DNA from: Hydra vulgaris
Lineage: Eukaryota; Cnidaria; Hydrozoa; Anthoathecata; Hydridae
DNA length: 64,000 bases
Assembly (NCBI RefSeq): GCF_038396675.1
Contig: NC_088921.1
Location: forward strand, 25,253,501-25,317,500
Reading direction: 5' to 3'
Made by a program: the position numbers and the translations under genes. Under the pieces are notes generated by a model, which was given only the letters and a program-made list of their open reading frames with translations, made no database searches and had not been told where the DNA came from. Each line of letters begins with the position of its first letter. The stretch's first letter is position 1. Below are positions 62,740 through 64,000 of the stretch, piece by piece.

Positions 62740-63170
62740 AATTTTCTACTCCTTTTTTTTCCGGCAAAAATAACAAGATTATTATTTTTTATTTTATTTT
62801 GTAAAGTTTTTCTTTGCATTTTCGTTTTGTAGTTTTTGTGTTTGTCTTTGTTTGCGTAAAGTTCGTTATTATTTATGCGTTTGTTGCTAATTATTTTTAT
62901 TGTTGTTCTCTGATTTTCTATATTGCCAAATTTTCTACACCTTTTTTTTCCGCCAAAAATAACAAAATATTTTATATTTTAATTTAGTTTTATAGAAGTT
63001 CTTGTGTTTGCATTTTCGTTTTGTAGTTTTTGCTTTTATTTTGTATTTTTTGTTTGCCTTTTCGTTTCTGTAAAGTTTGTTTTTATTTGTGCTGTTTTGC
63101 TAATTAGTCTTTTTTGTTTGCTGTTGTTATTGAGTGTTTTTGTTTGCTGTTGTTATTGAGTGTTTTCATA
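62740..63170 (+). repeat. Diverged tandem duplication and a 26 bp repeat
   Basis: 'ttttctac(t/a)cctttttttcc' with following 'cattttcgttttgtagtttt' occurs at about 62746-62835 and again at 62932-63030. A 26 bp unit 'gtttgctgttgttattgagt' plus six T-rich bases repeats twice at 63116-63166. Confidence 0.7.
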
Positions 63171-63339
63171 TTTTTTGACTTCTTATTTAACTTATTATAG
63201 CTTTATCGTTATTATTATTTTTTTTAAATTAATTTAGTTTACGAATGCTTTTATTTAAAATCATTGCTGCTAATTTTTTTTGTTTGTTTATTTCATTCAG
63301 GTGTCACTCTAATGACTAGTTTTTAACTATGAGTGACAT

Positions 63340-63765
63340 CTAACACTGAGTGACACCTAACCTAAATTTGAGAACAAGATAACGATTGACAGACGACTTA
63401 AAAGATTGCAATTTATATGAATCAGGAAAACAAGATGAAGGAAGCGAATTTCAAAGACCTTATGTTCGGGGAAAAAAACTAGACGAATGAGAGTTTTTAG
63501 AGCACTTAGGAACAGTCACAGAAAAAGGATAAGACTTAATTGAATGACGAGTAACACGAGAATGAATTTTAGTAGATGGCACAAGAGACGCTAGCTCTTT
63601 AGAGCAGTGCCCATTATAGTATTTGTAGAAAGGGAAGCCACATTAAGACGATGTGATAATGGTTGCAGGTTGGCTGCAAGAGCAGGTCCAACTATGTTTA
63701 CAATGCGTTTTTCCAACTTTCCATAAAAATTCCATATAAGGCCGGATTTGAGATTTATAGAGAAT
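63340..63765 (-). pseudogene. LINE reverse transcriptase C-terminal relic
   Basis: The minus strand reads 'FYKYYNGHCSKELASLVPST', 'HSRVTRHSIKSYPFSVTVPK', 'SHSSSFFPRT', a stop, 'GL', a stop where Trp is expected, then 'NSLPSSCFPDSYKLQSFKSS'. The 'FFPRT..LWNSLP' and 'F-S-VNRYL' pattern is the C-terminal signature of many animal LINE proteins. Only the end of the element lies in the window. Confidence 0.65.
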
Positions 63766-64000
63766 AGAATCTGTAGTAAGAAAGTGTTAAATGCACTGTT
63801 TGTATATTTTTAATAAAACTAAAATTATAGAAGTAACTGATTTTTTGATAAAAAAATGATAACATATATATACATACATATATTTTTAAAAATTGCTTCT
63901 TTCGACAATAATCTAATTGCTAAAAGTGTAATTTGTTTATACCTTTAAAACGTTTTTAAAAAAATGTGAGCGTAGAAATTTACTAATTTTTTGTTTTTAA
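63766..64000. other. AT-rich window end
   Basis: No feature recognised. The rest of the LINE, if present, lies beyond the breakdown point near 63765. Confidence 0.3.

Overview
The window looks like very AT-rich animal genomic DNA. It has spliced genes, long TA microsatellites and dense layers of transposable elements. A Bcl-2 family gene with a C-terminal membrane anchor, an SLC26 transporter, many cnidarian-style hAT, mariner, CR1/jockey-like LINE and HECT-bearing transposon sequences, and extreme A+T content together suggest a cnidarian, most likely Hydra. This is inferred from style and not proven by a diagnostic locus.

Only two loci look like working host genes. A two-exon Bcl-2-like gene lies at 10846-11950 (+) and carries BH1, BH2 and a tail anchor. 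A three-exon SulP/SLC26 anion transporter lies at 58088-60290 (-) and carries a STAS domain. Remains of a second SLC26 copy are split: damaged exon 1 sequence at 52.8-53.4 kb and exons 2-3 at 22.6-23.7 kb, in the order and strand expected of one gene. The 29 kb between them is filled with LINEs, hAT relics and MITE-like repeats, which suggests a tandem duplicate whose first intron expanded.

The rest is mobile DNA, region by region. 0-1.5 kb: IS630-like relic with inverted arrays at its ends. 2-6.1 kb: hAT (ZMYM1/TTF-zinc-finger type) pseudogene split by a complete Tc1 copy (3013-4627, TA flanked). 6.2-8.2 kb: an OTU/vertnin-like relic next to a complete mariner copy (6650-7919, TA flanked) with a D-to-N catalytic change. 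9.6-13.4 kb: two non-autonomous TIR elements flanking the Bcl-2 gene. 14.8-20.4 kb: a 5.6 kb element with TIRs built from 20-22 bp tandem units; it encodes a convergent pair, a HECT E3 ligase-like gene (+) and an integrase-core DDE transposase (-). This is the most interesting system in the window. 21-32 kb: LINE relics, an hAT-like insertion and a small MITE family. 33-35.3 kb: a second hAT (ZNF862/KIAA1586-like). 35.4-45 kb: minisatellites and nested TIR elements, a 93 bp-arm foldback and a tRNA-like segment. 45.5-52 kb: a CR1/jockey-like LINE with ORF1 and ORF2, facing another LINE tail to tail. 53.6-56.6 kb: a perfect palindrome, a diverged tandem repeat, a third hAT relic and a pogo-like relic. 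60.3-64 kb: microsatellites, another MITE copy, a 52 bp perfect palindrome and a LINE 3' end.

The Bcl-2 and SLC26 genes show no functional link. The transposon genes are mostly broken. The exceptions that remain largely open are the HECT domain exons and the integrase-like transposase, which is interrupted only by a one-base change in a G5 run.
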